From Burkholderia latens (GTDB lineage: Bacteria > Pseudomonadota > Gammaproteobacteria > Burkholderiales > Burkholderiaceae), in assembly GCF_001718795.1 (NCBI RefSeq), contig NZ_CP013435.1, positions 3,267,738-3,331,737 of the forward strand: a stretch of DNA of 64,000 nucleotides. Direction: 5' to 3'. The notes beneath the pieces are model-generated. The model made no database searches. It was not told the DNA's origin and saw nothing but the letters and a program-made list of their open reading frames with translations. A program made the translations under genes and the position numbers. Below, piece after piece: positions 54,971 through 64,000 of the stretch. The first letter of the stretch is position 1, and the number at the start of each line of letters is the position of its first letter.

Positions 54971-55472
54971 GTTCTGTCTCCATGCTTGCGGGCACCAGGC
55001 TGGGTTAGCTATGTGTTTAAAGGTGATCGTGAACCCGCGTTTTTCACTTTAGAAGACCGGCAAGCGATATCAAGCACATTTGTTGTGCGACCGCAATAGC
55101 GGCGAATTGTCGCACCCCGCACGCAGCGCGTTTTTCCGATGCGACGCCGGCCGAGCGCGCGCCGGAATTGAACGGAACGAATCGCGCCGCCGCGCGTCGC
55201 TCGTTACAGGACAGGGCTTTCAGCGAAGTTACGGAACGAGCGGTGAACGGTTTGGATAATTCACTTCAATATCGAGATGCTTTTGATGCATCGCACATAA
55301 AGTCATCCAAAAACGATATGAATTTACCGCAGCGCGGCAACGGAATTACCTGATACAAGAAAAATGCCAGGTATAAGCGCGTTCGTATTTACCCGCATTT
55401 CCGGCAGGACGTCGAACGCTGCAGCGGCGCGGCCGTGCAGCGCGTTTACCCGCGGTTTTTACCTGGCGTGGG
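54971..55472. other. AT-richer intergenic region
   Basis: About 500 bp upstream of the 115-aa exported protein and downstream of speG. It is less GC-rich than its surroundings. A 61-aa plus-strand ORF at 55168-55353 has atypical codon use and no ribosome-binding site. A loose inverted pair (GCCAGGTA near 55363 and TACCTGGC near 55459) is seen. Nothing is assigned. Confidence 0.35.
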
Positions 55473-56015
55473 TCAAGCGGATTCTGCGCGCTTGAAATAA
55501 TCGCGCTGGAAGATGCACATCCGATAAGCGTTGTGATACGCGCCGTTTCCGAAAAATTCTTCCTTCAATTCGGCCTCGTGCTGGAATCCGCATTTCTCGT
55601 ACACGTGGATCGCTGCCGCATTCGACGTATCGACGATCAGATACAGCTTGCGCATGTTCAGGACCTTGAACGCGTATTCGATCGCGAGACGCGTCGCCTG
55701 ACCCGCGTAGCCGCGCCCCTGGCATTGCGGCGCGATGATGATCTGGAATTCGCCGCGGCGGTGGATGTAGTCGAGCTCGATCAGTTCGACGAGACCGACG
55801 AGTTGGTCCTGCGCATCGACCGCGACGAAGCGGCGCTCGCGCTGGTCATGCACGTGCCGGTCATACAGTTGCGACAGCTCGGAGAAGGTTTCGTACGGCT
55901 CCTCGAACCAGTAGCGCATGATTTTTGCGTCGTTGTTCAACTCGTGGACGAAGCGCAGGTCCTGGCGCTCCAGCGGCCGCAATGCAAGCGTATGCGTATC
56001 GTTCTGGAGTTGCAT
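55473..56015 (-). CDS. speG: spermidine N1-acetyltransferase
   Basis: The 180-aa GNAT enzyme resembles E. coli SpeG closely, with [26 protein letters not shown] and acetyl-CoA-binding [10 protein letters not shown]. It acetylates spermidine/spermine to limit polyamine toxicity. Start at 56015. Confidence 0.92.
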   Translation of the reverse strand: MQLQNDTHTLALRPLERQDLRFVHELNNDAKIMRYWFEEPYETFSELSQLYDRHVHDQRERRFVAVDAQDQLVGLVELIELDYIHRRGEFQIIIAPQCQGRGYAGQATRLAIEYAFKVLNMRKLYLIVDTSNAAAIHVYEKCGFQHEAELKEEFFGNGAYHNAYRMCIFQRDYFKRAESA

Positions 56016-56146
56016 GTTCGTGTCCTTTTTCTGTCGTTTTCGAGGCCCGCGTGTGCACCGCGGATGCGTCGCAAGAAGTTTGAACGCGGGCGGAGTTCAG
56101 AGCCTAGAATGGGAGCAAGGGTTCCCGCCACCGCAAGGAGGCTATC

Positions 56147-56317
56147 GTGATCGAGCAAGTGATACTCGGCATCTTCCTCGTACTGCCACTCGTGATCGTG
56201 GCCGCACTGTTCTCCGACGAACTGTGGCAGGAACATCGGCGGCAGCATCCGCGCGACGAAAACGCCCCGCATATCGACTGGAAGCATCCGTGGCGTCGGG
56301 TCCGGCGCGGCCATTGA
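56147..56317 (+). CDS. small membrane protein, 56 aa (GTG start)
   Basis: An AAGGAGG site precedes the GTG at 56147. The product begins MIEQVILGIFLVLPLVIVA, a single membrane helix (about 3-22), followed by a charged His/Arg/Trp-rich tail. Good ribosome-binding site and a membrane helix with a basic end favour a real gene. Function unknown; the DUF2795 gene follows about 100 bp downstream. Confidence 0.65.
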   Translation: MIEQVILGIFLVLPLVIVAALFSDELWQEHRRQHPRDENAPHIDWKHPWRRVRRGH

Positions 56318-56421
56318 CGGAGCCGACCACCGTACCCGCGACCCGCGCACGGACGTGCCGCCGCGCGCTGCAACCGCCTTCCGCTCCGAACCGATTCCCG
56401 CTCAACCAGCGAGACGCCGAC

Positions 56422-56670
56422 GTGAACGACAAACCTATCCTCCCTGCCCACGATGTCCCCGGCGAAGCGATCGACCTGCAGATCGCCGACGTGCTTGCTG
56501 CGGTCCGCTATCCGGCGAACAAGGATGCGATCGTCGACGCCGCGCGCGACGCCGGCGCGAGCAACGAAGTGCTGTCGATGCTCGACGGCCTGCCGGAACA
56601 GGACTACGCGGACGTCGACGCCGTCACGCGCTGGGTTGCCGGCAACTTCGGTCCTGGTCTGAGCATTTGA
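56422..56670 (+). CDS. DUF2795 protein
   Basis: The 82-aa protein from the GTG at 56422 has the DUF2795 core (IADVLAAVRYPANKDAIVDAARDAGA) that is common in small beta-proteobacterial proteins. Function unknown. The start is uncertain, since no strong ribosome-binding site is seen; the frame opens much further upstream without similarity. Confidence 0.7.
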   Translation: MNDKPILPAHDVPGEAIDLQIADVLAAVRYPANKDAIVDAARDAGASNEVLSMLDGLPEQDYADVDAVTRWVAGNFGPGLSI

Positions 56671-56780
56671 GCGACATTCGATAACAGGATAGGATCGGGC
56701 CGCACGGTCGCGTGGCGGCCGGATGCATGCTGCCCGGCGCCAAGACCGGGCGTTTCCGCACGAGAGCGTCGGGGGAATCG

Positions 56781-58139
56781 ATGGAAGGCATCCTGATCCA
56801 GCACACGACGCGCCGTCAGCTGTGGTTCGGCGCGCTGACGGCGCTCGTCATCGTGCTCGCCCTCGGCATCGCCGTGCCGCACGCGAACGTGGCGCTGCCG
56901 GCCGTCGAACCGTTCATGCCGATGTGCGCGCTGACCGTGTTCACCACCGCGAGCATCGCGGCGTTCTTCCTCGGCGCGCAGTTCACCGTCACGCGCCAGC
57001 CCGTGCTTGGTGCACTCGGCGGCGCCTATGCGTTCACGGCGCTCGCCGTGGCGCTGCAGCTGCTCACCTTTCCCGGCGTGTTCGCGCCGCACGGCCTGCT
57101 TGGCGCGCGGCCGCAGAGCGCCGCGTGGATGTGGGTGTTCTGGCATGCCGGCTTTCCGTGCTTCGTGATGGCCGCGCTGTTCGCGCGCGAACGGCTCACG
57201 CGGGCACCCGCCAGTGCTGCGCAAACGCGCTGGTGGGCGATCGTGCTGGTCGGCGGCCCAGCTGCCGCGGCGGCGCTGCTGTGCGTGTTTGCGCTGAACG
57301 TTGCGTTGCCACCCGCGTTCCATCCGCCGGCCGATGCGGCCATGCTGCCCGTCAACGGGATTGCGCTCGTCGTGTGGATTCTCAATGCGCTCGCGCTGGC
57401 GGCGGTGCTGGCCGCGGGCCGGCTGCGCACGACGCTCGATTTGTGGCTCGCGATCGCGGTGCTTGCGTGTCTCACCGACACGACACTGAACGTGCTCACC
57501 ACCAACCGCTTCACGGTCGGCTGGTATCTGGCGCGCGTGTTCAGCATGTTCACGCCGGGGGTGCTGGTGTGCGTGCTTGCGTGGGAAGTGACGAAGCTGT
57601 ATCGGCAGTTGTTCGACGCGCATGCGATGCTGGTGCGTTCTTCCGCGCGCGACGGGCTGACCGGCGCGTTCAACCGTAGTCACTTCAACGATCACTTTCA
57701 CACGCTGTTCCTGCAGGCGCGGCGTCAGGGCGAGCCGCTGTCGCTGCTGATGGTCGACGTCGACCACTTCAAGGCCTACAACGACGCGTTCGGTCACGTA
57801 AAGGGCGATGCGTGCCTGATCGCGGTCGCGAGTGCGCTGGCCGGTGCGGTGCGACGGCCTGCGGACATCGTCGCGCGCTATGGCGGCGAGGAGTTTGCGA
57901 TCGTGCTGCCGAACACCGGCGCGCGCGGCGCGCGCGTCGTCGCCGAAGAAGTGCGCGACGCCGTGTTGCGGCTCGATCTCGCGATGCCTTCATCGCCGGC
58001 GGCCCGCGTGAGCGTCAGCGTCGGCTGCGCGACGGTGTCGGCCGATGAACTGTCGACGCCCGATGCGCTGATCGAAGCCGCCGATGCCGCGCTGTATCGC
58101 GCGAAGGGTGCGGGACGCAACTGCATCGTCGCGGCCTGA
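56781..58139 (+). CDS. diguanylate cyclase with MASE4 membrane sensor
   Basis: The 452-aa protein has an N-terminal MASE4-like region of about 8 membrane helices (to about 275) and a GGDEF domain with the active GGEEF signature (RYGGEEFAIVL) and upstream DVDHFKAYND. It makes cyclic-di-GMP in response to a membrane signal. The start at 56781 (MEGILIQ) has a G-rich site upstream. Confidence 0.88.
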   Translation: MEGILIQHTTRRQLWFGALTALVIVLALGIAVPHANVALPAVEPFMPMCALTVFTTASIAAFFLGAQFTVTRQPVLGALGGAYAFTALAVALQLLTFPGVFAPHGLLGARPQSAAWMWVFWHAGFPCFVMAALFARERLTRAPASAAQTRWWAIVLVGGPAAAAALLCVFALNVALPPAFHPPADAAMLPVNGIALVVWILNALALAAVLAAGRLRTTLDLWLAIAVLACLTDTTLNVLTTNRFTVGWYLARVFSMFTPGVLVCVLAWEVTKLYRQLFDAHAMLVRSSARDGLTGAFNRSHFNDHFHTLFLQARRQGEPLSLLMVDVDHFKAYNDAFGHVKGDACLIAVASALAGAVRRPADIVARYGGEEFAIVLPNTGARGARVVAEEVRDAVLRLDLAMPSSPAARVSVSVGCATVSADELSTPDALIEAADAALYRAKGAGRNCIVAA

Positions 58140-58290
58140 AAACATCTGCGCATTGCCGAGTTGTTACGGTCATTGTGACCGGAATAATCCGCCGTTACGG
58201 ATTACCGCGCAGCGAAACGATCGCTTACAGCCGGTGCGGATCGCGCTCGCTATGCTGGGTTCCATATTGAACCCCGAGCAGGTGAACGCG

Positions 58291-58413
58291 ATGAAGAAAA
58301 CCCTTTTGCTGATTGCCGGCGTGGCCGTGTTGCTGAGCGGCTGTATCGTGGTGCCGGATGGGGGCGGGTATTACGGTGACGGGTATTACCATCATCATCG
58401 GCATTGGGATTGA
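58291..58413 (+). CDS. small lipoprotein
   Basis: The 40-aa product has a lipoprotein signal with lipobox LLSGC (Cys18) and a Gly/Tyr then His-rich mature part (GGGYYGDGYYHHHRHWD). The ATG at 58291 starts the signal. It is a type of short outer-membrane lipoprotein common in Burkholderia; function unknown, metal binding possible. Confidence 0.72.
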   Translation: MKKTLLLIAGVAVLLSGCIVVPDGGGYYGDGYYHHHRHWD

Positions 58414-58608
58414 TGCCGCGACATCCGGTTCCAGTCACACGGAGGCTGCTGACGCGCGCGGAACGATACCGCAGAACGCCGAAAATGAAGGAGAGATTCA
58501 CCGCGGCGATGGCCAAGGGCGGCCCATCGGCATATGCGACGGCGGATCGTTTCGCTTCCGAACCGATCGCGGCTTCGTACAAGACATCGCCAGCGGGAGC
58601 GCCGACGC

Positions 58609-60003
58609 TCATTTCCCGATACAAAACCTGCTGAAAATCACCCCGAGCAGATCGTCGGAAGTAAACTCGCCGGTAATCGCATTGAATTGCTCCTGCGCGA
58701 GCCGCAATTCCTCCGCGAACAAATCGAGCGACTGTGCGCGTTGCTCCGCATGATCGGCCGCTTGCGCGAGATGATCCTGGGCCGCGCGCAGCGCGATCAA
58801 GTGCCGCTCGCGCGCGAGATAAACGCCCTCCGCCCCCGCCTGCCATCCCGCGATTCGCAACAGTTCCGCACGCAGCATGTCGATCCCGTCGCCGCGCTTC
58901 GCCGACAGATGCACTTCCGTCAGATCACCTTCGGCCGCCGGATGCTCGACGCAAGCCGGCACGCCGGTCAGATCCGTCTTGTTCAGCACGCGCACCACCG
59001 GCACGCCGCCGGGAAACCGCGCCGCGATCGCCTCGTCGTCCGCCGTCATTCCGGTGCGCGAATCGAGCAGATGCAGCACGACGTCCGCGCGCTCGATCTC
59101 GCTCCACGTGCGCGCAATCCCGATCCGCTCCACTTCGTCCTCCGTCTCGCGCAGGCCGGCCGTGTCGATGATGTGCAGCGGAATCCCTTCGACCTGGATC
59201 GTCTGCGCGACCTTGTCGCGCGTCGTCCCCGCGATCGGCGTGACGATCGCCAGCTCCGCGCCGGCGAGCGCATTCAGCAGCGACGACTTGCCTACGTTCG
59301 GCTGCCCCGCCAGCACCACCGACAGCCCTTCGCGCAGCAGCGCACCTTGCCGCGCATCGCCAAGCACATGCGCGAGTTGCTCGCGAATCGTCGCGAGCTT
59401 GCCGCGCGCATCGGCCGCTTCCAGGAAGTCGATCTCTTCTTCGGGGAAATCGAGCGTCGCCTCGACCAGCATCCGCAACGTGATCACGTCCTCGACGAGC
59501 GCATGGATCTGCCGCGAGAACGCGCCGTCCAGCGAGCGGCCTGCCGAGCGCGCCGCCGCCTCGGTGCTCGCCTCGATCAGGTCGGCCACCGCCTCGGCCT
59601 GCGCGAGGTCGAGCTTGTCGTTAAGAAACGCACGCCGCGTGAACTCGCCCGGCTCCGCAAGCCGCAACCCGAAGCCGCGCCCCGCATCCAGGCAGCGCTG
59701 CAGCAGCAACTGCATCACGATCGGCCCGCCATGCCCCTGCAGTTCCAGCACGTGCTCGCCGGTATACGAATGCGGCGCAGGGAAATACAGCGCGATCCCG
59801 CGGTCGAGCGGGGCGCCGTGCTCATCAAGAAACGGCACGTAGCTCGCATGACGCGGCGCGAGCCGCTGCCCGCACAACGCGTCGATCAGCGGCTGTGCGG
59901 CCGCCTCGCCGCCGCGCCCGAACGACACGCGCACGACGCCGATGCCACCCCGGCCGGCAGCGGTGGCAATGGCGACGATCGGATCGGAATCGGTAGCGAG
60001 CAT
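58609..60003 (-). CDS. mnmE: tRNA modification GTPase MnmE
   Basis: The 464-aa protein has an N-terminal tetrahydrofolate-binding domain and an inserted G domain ([34 protein letters not shown]) inside a helical domain. It ends in the conserved CIGK, whose Cys takes part in wobble-uridine modification with MnmG. Start at 60003 (MLATDSD). Confidence 0.95.
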   Translation of the reverse strand: MLATDSDPIVAIATAAGRGGIGVVRVSFGRGGEAAAQPLIDALCGQRLAPRHASYVPFLDEHGAPLDRGIALYFPAPHSYTGEHVLELQGHGGPIVMQLLLQRCLDAGRGFGLRLAEPGEFTRRAFLNDKLDLAQAEAVADLIEASTEAAARSAGRSLDGAFSRQIHALVEDVITLRMLVEATLDFPEEEIDFLEAADARGKLATIREQLAHVLGDARQGALLREGLSVVLAGQPNVGKSSLLNALAGAELAIVTPIAGTTRDKVAQTIQVEGIPLHIIDTAGLRETEDEVERIGIARTWSEIERADVVLHLLDSRTGMTADDEAIAARFPGGVPVVRVLNKTDLTGVPACVEHPAAEGDLTEVHLSAKRGDGIDMLRAELLRIAGWQAGAEGVYLARERHLIALRAAQDHLAQAADHAEQRAQSLDLFAEELRLAQEQFNAITGEFTSDDLLGVIFSRFCIGK

Positions 60004-60340
60004 GGGAATCGGATGGGTCGGGTGGTCAGTCGATGAATGGTGCGCCCGCACAACACCGCGGGCATCGGAACGCCGGCATTGTAGCGCGCCGGCCTGCACG
60101 CGACGGGTCACCCCGTCAGTTTCGAACTCGCCCGAATTTATCCCGGCGGAGCTAAGTCGAGTATCACGCGAGGGCGAGCCGATCGCGTCTATTTCGGACG
60201 TGTACGCCCGTCGGAACGGGCCGACGCAGGGGCCGCGATTTCATCTCATGCCTGCAGCCCGCTTGGGATTCGTCCGAATGAGATATCTTTCGCCTATACG
60301 GTTGTCTGATACGCCGCGGTGGAATTGCACAATCACCCCC
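60004..60340. other. intergenic region between mnmE and HTH gene
   Basis: A 337-bp divergent gap. AT-rich bases around 60280-60310 (AGATATC, CTATACGG) may hold a promoter for the downstream regulator. No other gene is seen. Confidence 0.35.
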
Positions 60341-60778
60341 ATGCCGACACCCGAAGAAAAAGCGGCGTTCTCCGAACGCCTGAAATTCGCCTTGCGGCGC
60401 AGCCCGGAGAAGGTCACCGGCGCGACGGAACTCGCGAACCGGTTCAATCTGCGTCACCGCGGCGAGCACCCGGTTTCGCCGCAAACCGCGCACAAATGGC
60501 TGACGGGCCGCACGATTCCGACGCCGGACAAACTCGAAACGCTCGCGAGCTGGTTGCGCGTCGAACTGCACTGGTTGCACTACGGGCCGTCGCCGAGCGT
60601 GATCGAGCATCCTACGCCGCAACCGCTTCCGCGCGACGAGCGCTATCCGCCCACCCCCGAGACTATCGAACTCGCGTCGAAGATCGAGGCGCTGCCGCCG
60701 CATCAACGCTACCTCGTGCAGGAGCTGATCGAACAGTTCTACCACGTCGAACCGAAAATTGAAGCGAAGAAGGCCTGA
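60341..60778 (+). CDS. helix-turn-helix transcriptional regulator
   Basis: The 145-aa protein has an HTH core at about 25-62 (TELANRFNLRHRGEHPVSPQTAHKWLTGRTIPTPDKLETLASWL), reminiscent of phage-type or small DNA-binding proteins common in Burkholderia near yidC. The C-terminal half is helical and may mediate dimerisation. Start at 60341. Target unknown. Confidence 0.8.
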   Translation: MPTPEEKAAFSERLKFALRRSPEKVTGATELANRFNLRHRGEHPVSPQTAHKWLTGRTIPTPDKLETLASWLRVELHWLHYGPSPSVIEHPTPQPLPRDERYPPTPETIELASKIEALPPHQRYLVQELIEQFYHVEPKIEAKKA

Positions 60779-60837
60779 CGGCCGCGGTCGAACGGACGCA
60801 CGAACGCCGTCGTCGCCCCGGTGCCGGCCACCGGAAA

Positions 60838-60874
60838 CAAAAAAGCCGCATGGATTGCACCATGCGGCTTTTTT
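60838..60874. terminator. bidirectional terminator
   Basis: AAAAGCCGCATGG and CCATGCGGCTTTT form a 13-bp stem with an ATTGCA loop, flanked by A- and T-runs, so it can serve the HTH gene and yidC. Confidence 0.88.
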
Positions 60875-60913
60875 GCGTGCATCGCGGGCGGCTCCCGCCC
60901 GCGTGCGTGCGCA

Positions 60914-62572
60914 TCAGGCAGGCTTCTTGACGCCGCCGAGCTTGCGCGTGATGTAGTACTGCTGCGCGATCGACAGCACGTTGTTCACGACGTAGTACAG
61001 CACGAGACCGGCCGGGAAGAAGAAGAACATCACCGAGAACGCGATCGGCATGAACTTCATCATCTTTGCCTGAACCGGGTCCGGCGGCGTCGGGTTCAGA
61101 CTCGTCTGCACGAACATCGACACGGCCATCAGCACCGGCAGGATGAAGAACGGATCGCGCTGCGACAGGTCGTGAATCCACAGAATCCACGGCGCGCCAC
61201 GCATTTCGACCGACGCCAGCAGCACCCAGTACAGCGAGATGAACACCGGGATCTGGATCACGACCGGCAGGCAGCCGCCGAACGGATTGACCTTCTCGGT
61301 CTTGTACAACTCCATCAGCGCGGCGTTCATCTTCTGCGGATCGCTCTTGAAACGTTCGCGCAGCGCCTGCATGCGCGGCGTGATTTCCTTCATGCGCGCC
61401 ATCGACTTGTAGCTTGCCGCCGACAGCGGGAAGAACACGGCCTTGATCAGCACCGTCAGCAACACGATCGCCCAGCCCCAGTTGCCGACCACGCCGTGGA
61501 TCTTCTCGAGCAGCCAGAACAGCGGCTTTGCGATGATCGTCACCCAGCCGTAGTCCTTCACGAGCTCCAGGCCCGGCGCGATGCCTTCGAGCATGCGCTC
61601 TTCTTCCGGACCCGCGAACAGGCGCGCCTGAACGTCGGCCGACTGCCCCGGCGCGATCGCGGCCACCGGCTGCTTCACGCCGACGCGGTACAGCGTCGGA
61701 TCGATCTTTTCAGCGTAGATGTCGCGCTTTGCGCCCTGTTGCGGAATCCACGCCGACGCGAAGTAGTGCTGCACCATCGCGACCCAGCCGTTATCGGCGG
61801 AGTTCACGAAGTCGGCCTTGTTCTTGTCGAGGTCGCTGAAGTTGATCTTCTGGAAGTGCTTCGCGTCGGTGTAGACCGCCGGCCCGAGGAACGTATGCGA
61901 GAACATCGGCGTTTCGACGGCCGTGTTGTCGCGCACCAGCTCCATGTAGACCGTCGGCGTGACCGGTGCGGTGCCGACATTGTCGATCTTGGTGTCGACG
62001 CCGATCACGTAGCTGCCGCGCGTGAACGTGTAGGTCTTGATCACCTTCACGCCGCCCTTCACCGGCGATTCGAACGACAGCTTCAGCGTGTTCTGGTCGC
62101 CCGTCAGCGACGTCGGGCCCGCATTGACCTGCGTGTAGACGTCGTTGTGGTTCGGGAAGTCGCCGCCGAGCAGGCCCGTGCGCGCGAGATACGTATGGCC
62201 GGCCGTGTGGTCGAACAGCGTGATGTACAGATCCGGCTGCTTGCCGTCACCCTGCTTCTTCAGCGTCAGCTTCGCGAGCGTGCCGCCGCGCGTGTCGATT
62301 TCGCCGTCATACACGTCGGTCGAGAACTTCACGAGCTGCGCCTGCGCGGCCGGTGCCGTCGTCGACGGTGCGGCGCCCGCCGCGGCGGCCGGTGCGTCAC
62401 CGGCGGTCGTCGTCGCGCCCGTGCCCGATGCGCCGCCGGCAGCGGCCGGAGCCGTATGCGTGGCGCTCGGGAAGAACATCGACGGGCGTCCATGGTCGCG
62501 CTGCCAGTTGTCGTACAGCATGACAGCTGACATGAAGAAGATCACCCATAGGACGGTGCGTTTGATATCCAT
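60914..62572 (-). CDS. yidC: membrane protein insertase YidC
   Basis: The 552-aa protein has an N-terminal anchor, a large periplasmic beta domain and the C-terminal five-helix insertase core ([27 protein letters not shown], then [32 protein letters not shown]). It inserts membrane proteins with and without SecYEG. Start at 62572 (MDIKRTV). It lies 8 bp after yidD. Confidence 0.95.
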   Translation of the reverse strand: MDIKRTVLWVIFFMSAVMLYDNWQRDHGRPSMFFPSATHTAPAAAGGASGTGATTTAGDAPAAAAGAAPSTTAPAAQAQLVKFSTDVYDGEIDTRGGTLAKLTLKKQGDGKQPDLYITLFDHTAGHTYLARTGLLGGDFPNHNDVYTQVNAGPTSLTGDQNTLKLSFESPVKGGVKVIKTYTFTRGSYVIGVDTKIDNVGTAPVTPTVYMELVRDNTAVETPMFSHTFLGPAVYTDAKHFQKINFSDLDKNKADFVNSADNGWVAMVQHYFASAWIPQQGAKRDIYAEKIDPTLYRVGVKQPVAAIAPGQSADVQARLFAGPEEERMLEGIAPGLELVKDYGWVTIIAKPLFWLLEKIHGVVGNWGWAIVLLTVLIKAVFFPLSAASYKSMARMKEITPRMQALRERFKSDPQKMNAALMELYKTEKVNPFGGCLPVVIQIPVFISLYWVLLASVEMRGAPWILWIHDLSQRDPFFILPVLMAVSMFVQTSLNPTPPDPVQAKMMKFMPIAFSVMFFFFPAGLVLYYVVNNVLSIAQQYYITRKLGGVKKPA

Positions 62573-62580
62573 GCGTTGTC

Positions 62581-62847
62581 TCAGAGTCGATGGGACCGCG
62601 CGTCGGCTTCGCCGCGAGCGCGAGTGTCGGAGTTGGGCGGCGGGACGAGGTCGACGCCGCCCGCGGAAAACGGGTGGCATCGGCACACGCGCCTGACGGC
62701 GAGATACGTGCCGCGCGCGGCGCCATGATACTGGATTGCCTCGCGCGCGTAATCCGAACAGGAAGGATAAAAACGGCACCGGTTGCCGAGCATCGGGCTC
62801 ACGGCAACCTTGTAGAAGCGCAGCAACGCGATCAATACCGTTTCCAT
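62581..62847 (-). CDS. yidD: YidD membrane insertion efficiency factor
   Basis: The 88-aa protein has the conserved [22 protein letters not shown] and the usual N-terminal amphipathic helix ([13 protein letters not shown]). Start at 62847 (METVLI). It sits between rnpA and yidC in the standard order. Confidence 0.92.
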   Translation of the reverse strand: METVLIALLRFYKVAVSPMLGNRCRFYPSCSDYAREAIQYHGAARGTYLAVRRVCRCHPFSAGGVDLVPPPNSDTRARGEADARSHRL

Positions 62848-62922
62848 ACCTTGGGCGGCGCCGTTCGACGCCGCGTCAAAACCGGCCGGGCGGGCGCGCA
62901 CGCCGCACCGCGGACGGATGCG

Positions 62923-63393
62923 TCACTCGGACGCGGGCTTCGACGCACGGCGCGCGATCTCCCGGGCCGCCCTGTCGAGCAGCTCGCGAATTTCCGCCGC
63001 GCACATCGCCGCGAGCGGGGCGGAGGCCGCGCTCGGCAGCGCCTTCTTGTCGAAGCGCGTGTGCTGCCGCAGCAGCAGGTCGTAACCGGCGAATTCGGCG
63101 CGGCGCAGGCGAAACGCGTCGCGCGCCAGCCGCTTCACGAGGTTACGGGTTACCGCTCGCGGCGCATACTTCTTTCCGACGACGAGCCCCAGACGGGCAG
63201 GCTGGCCGGTCGGCTTGCCGTAGATCACGAAGTGCGCGGAGCGCCGCCAGGGGCGCAAACGAAAAACGGATGAAAATTCATCCGTTTTCAGAAGTCGCGC
63301 AGCTTTCGGGAAGGCGGCTTTCGTCTGCGACGGATTCGCACCCGGCTCGACGGCACCTTCCGCAGAGCTGCGGACGGCGGACACAGCGCGCAA
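62923..63393 (-). CDS. rnpA: ribonuclease P protein component
   Basis: The basic protein holds the RNR motif region ([24 protein letters not shown]) that binds RNase P RNA. The frame opens with TTG at 63393, nine bases after the rpmH stop; homology proper begins at FPKAARLLK about 27 residues later, so the true start is uncertain and may be an internal codon. Confidence 0.9.
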   Translation of the reverse strand: MRAVSAVRSSAEGAVEPGANPSQTKAAFPKAARLLKTDEFSSVFRLRPWRRSAHFVIYGKPTGQPARLGLVVGKKYAPRAVTRNLVKRLARDAFRLRRAEFAGYDLLLRQHTRFDKKALPSAASAPLAAMCAAEIRELLDRAAREIARRASKPASE

Positions 63394-63399
63394 CCTGCC

Positions 63400-63534
63400 T
63401 TAGATGGCGAGGCGCTTGCGGCCCTTCGCGCGGCGAGCGTTGATGACCTTGCGGCCACCTGCCGTCTTCATGCGGACACGGAAGCCATGGTTGCGCTTGC
63501 GGCGCGTCACGGACGGTTGGTAAGTACGTTTCAT
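63400..63534 (-). CDS. rpmH: 50S ribosomal protein L34
   Basis: The 44-aa very basic protein ([19 protein letters not shown], ending [10 protein letters not shown]) is the complete L34. It heads the rpmH-rnpA-yidD-yidC cluster and diverges from dnaA. Confidence 0.97.
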   Translation of the reverse strand: MKRTYQPSVTRRKRNHGFRVRMKTAGGRKVINARRAKGRKRLAI

Positions 63535-63955
63535 GATGTTCTCACTTGTTCGAGAATGTCGAAATTCAGGGGACCGCGTGCCCTTAACCGGAGGCATTCG
63601 GGCGAACGCAATCGCCGGGAATACAGGATTGGTTTTCGCGGAACCCGCTATTTAAACCGTTTTTCTCTTGACGGTCAATACTTTACGAGTCGTCCGCCTG
63701 TGCCGGCCCGCACCGATCCGGCCCCGCGACCCACAATCCGGGCCTGTGGATAAGTCGCGCTGTGGCCGCGTTTGGCGGTAGAATCTCGCCTTATCTCCAA
63801 GAATCCCGCACGCCGCTTCGGCATCCGCCTGCCTCTCCCACACTGTGACGCAGGCGTCCGAGGCACGCTCGCACGACCGCTTCGGGCCTTGTGGCGCAAC
63901 CGCGACAAGGGCGCCGGCGAGCCGCGCTGTGCATGCAAAAAACGACAGCTACTTG
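63535..63955. promoter_or_regulatory. rpmH-dnaA intergenic region with DnaA box
   Basis: This 421-bp divergent region contains one perfect DnaA-box sequence (TTATCCACA on the minus strand, 63745-63753). That suits DnaA autoregulation. No cluster of boxes or AT-rich unwinding element is seen, so it is not a complete origin by itself. Confidence 0.6.
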
Positions 63956-64000
63956 ATGAACGATTTCTGGCAACACTGTTCCGCACTGCTGGAGCGCGAG
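63956..64000 (+). CDS. dnaA: chromosomal replication initiator DnaA (5' end only)
   Basis: The first 15 codons (MNDFWQHCSALLERE) match the beta-proteobacterial DnaA N-terminus. The gene continues beyond the window. Its divergence from rpmH fixes the location near the chromosomal origin. Confidence 0.93.
   Translation, partial: MNDFWQHCSALLERE

Noticed and set aside
55168..55353. 61-aa ORF in the speG-upstream gap
   Set aside because: No ribosome-binding site and codon use unlike its neighbours; left unassigned.
58534..60036. 500-aa open frame antisense to mnmE
   Set aside because: Composition-driven shadow frame; MnmE motifs are complete on the other strand.
60821..62530. 569-aa open frame antisense to yidC
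   Set aside because: Shadow of a clear yidC gene; Arg/His-rich with no domain.
63535..63955. complete chromosomal origin in the rpmH-dnaA gap
   Set aside because: Only one perfect DnaA box and no AT-rich unwinding tract are visible.
1..64000. CRISPR arrays, rRNA genes
   Set aside because: No regularly spaced repeats and no rRNA-like sequence were seen.

Overview
The window is high-GC beta-proteobacterial DNA. Gene content and order point to Burkholderia (Burkholderia cepacia complex-like) chromosome 1 next to the replication origin. The right end carries the start of dnaA followed leftward by rpmH, rnpA, yidD, yidC and mnmE. Further left lie fmt-def-dprA, rsmB with an NtrYX-like two-component system, topB, gshA, ada-alkA and other housekeeping genes. 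Species cannot be fixed from the sequence alone.

Positions 1 to about 25.6 kb are an accessory island. It abuts the 3' end of a tRNA-Phe gene (25910-25985, minus strand) and continues past the left edge of the window. It is a mosaic of at least five blocks. (1) 75-3742: an anti-phage dCTP deaminase (AvcD-type), a 68-aa ORF behind it, a YaaW/UPF0174 membrane protein and an unrecognised 256-aa protein. (2) 4121-7872: a cysteine-cluster protein, a large serine recombinase and two ParB-like proteins; the second ParB is cut short by an IS. (3) 7867-10348: a complete IS21-family element. (4) 10282-18865: a phage-derived replication/recombination operon (truncated primase, Fe-S RecB-like nuclease, SSB-like protein, Sak4-like ATPase, antirepressor) preceded by a second serine-recombinase operon; there are no structural phage genes. 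(5) 19049-25568: XRE regulator, ImmA/IrrE protease and DUF262/HNH nuclease on the minus strand, diverging from a plus-strand operon of three unrecognised genes, two of which have zinc-finger-like cysteine clusters.

Positions 26.0-64.0 kb are core chromosome. They include NtrYX-DUF4390-RsmB, HtpX, an LysE exporter, Fmt/Def/DprA, topoisomerase III, a patatin and a thioesterase, tRNA-Lys, a CGNR regulator with a divergent alpha/beta hydrolase sharing a perfect operator-like palindrome, lactate permease, GshA, the Ada-AlkA adaptive-response pair, SpeG, a MASE4-type diguanylate cyclase and the dnaA-proximal ribosome/membrane-insertion cluster.

The observations most worth following are: a compact small-RNA gene with two anti-Shine-Dalgarno CU-rich motifs, a 17-bp-spaced promoter and a strong terminator (about 53316-53384); the divergent DUF262/ImmA/XRE versus three-unknown-gene locus as a candidate defence system; the deaminase/YaaW/unknown cluster; the recombinase-ParB-ParB cassette; and an IS21 copy whose two flanks are both broken genes with no target duplication, implying an IS-mediated deletion.
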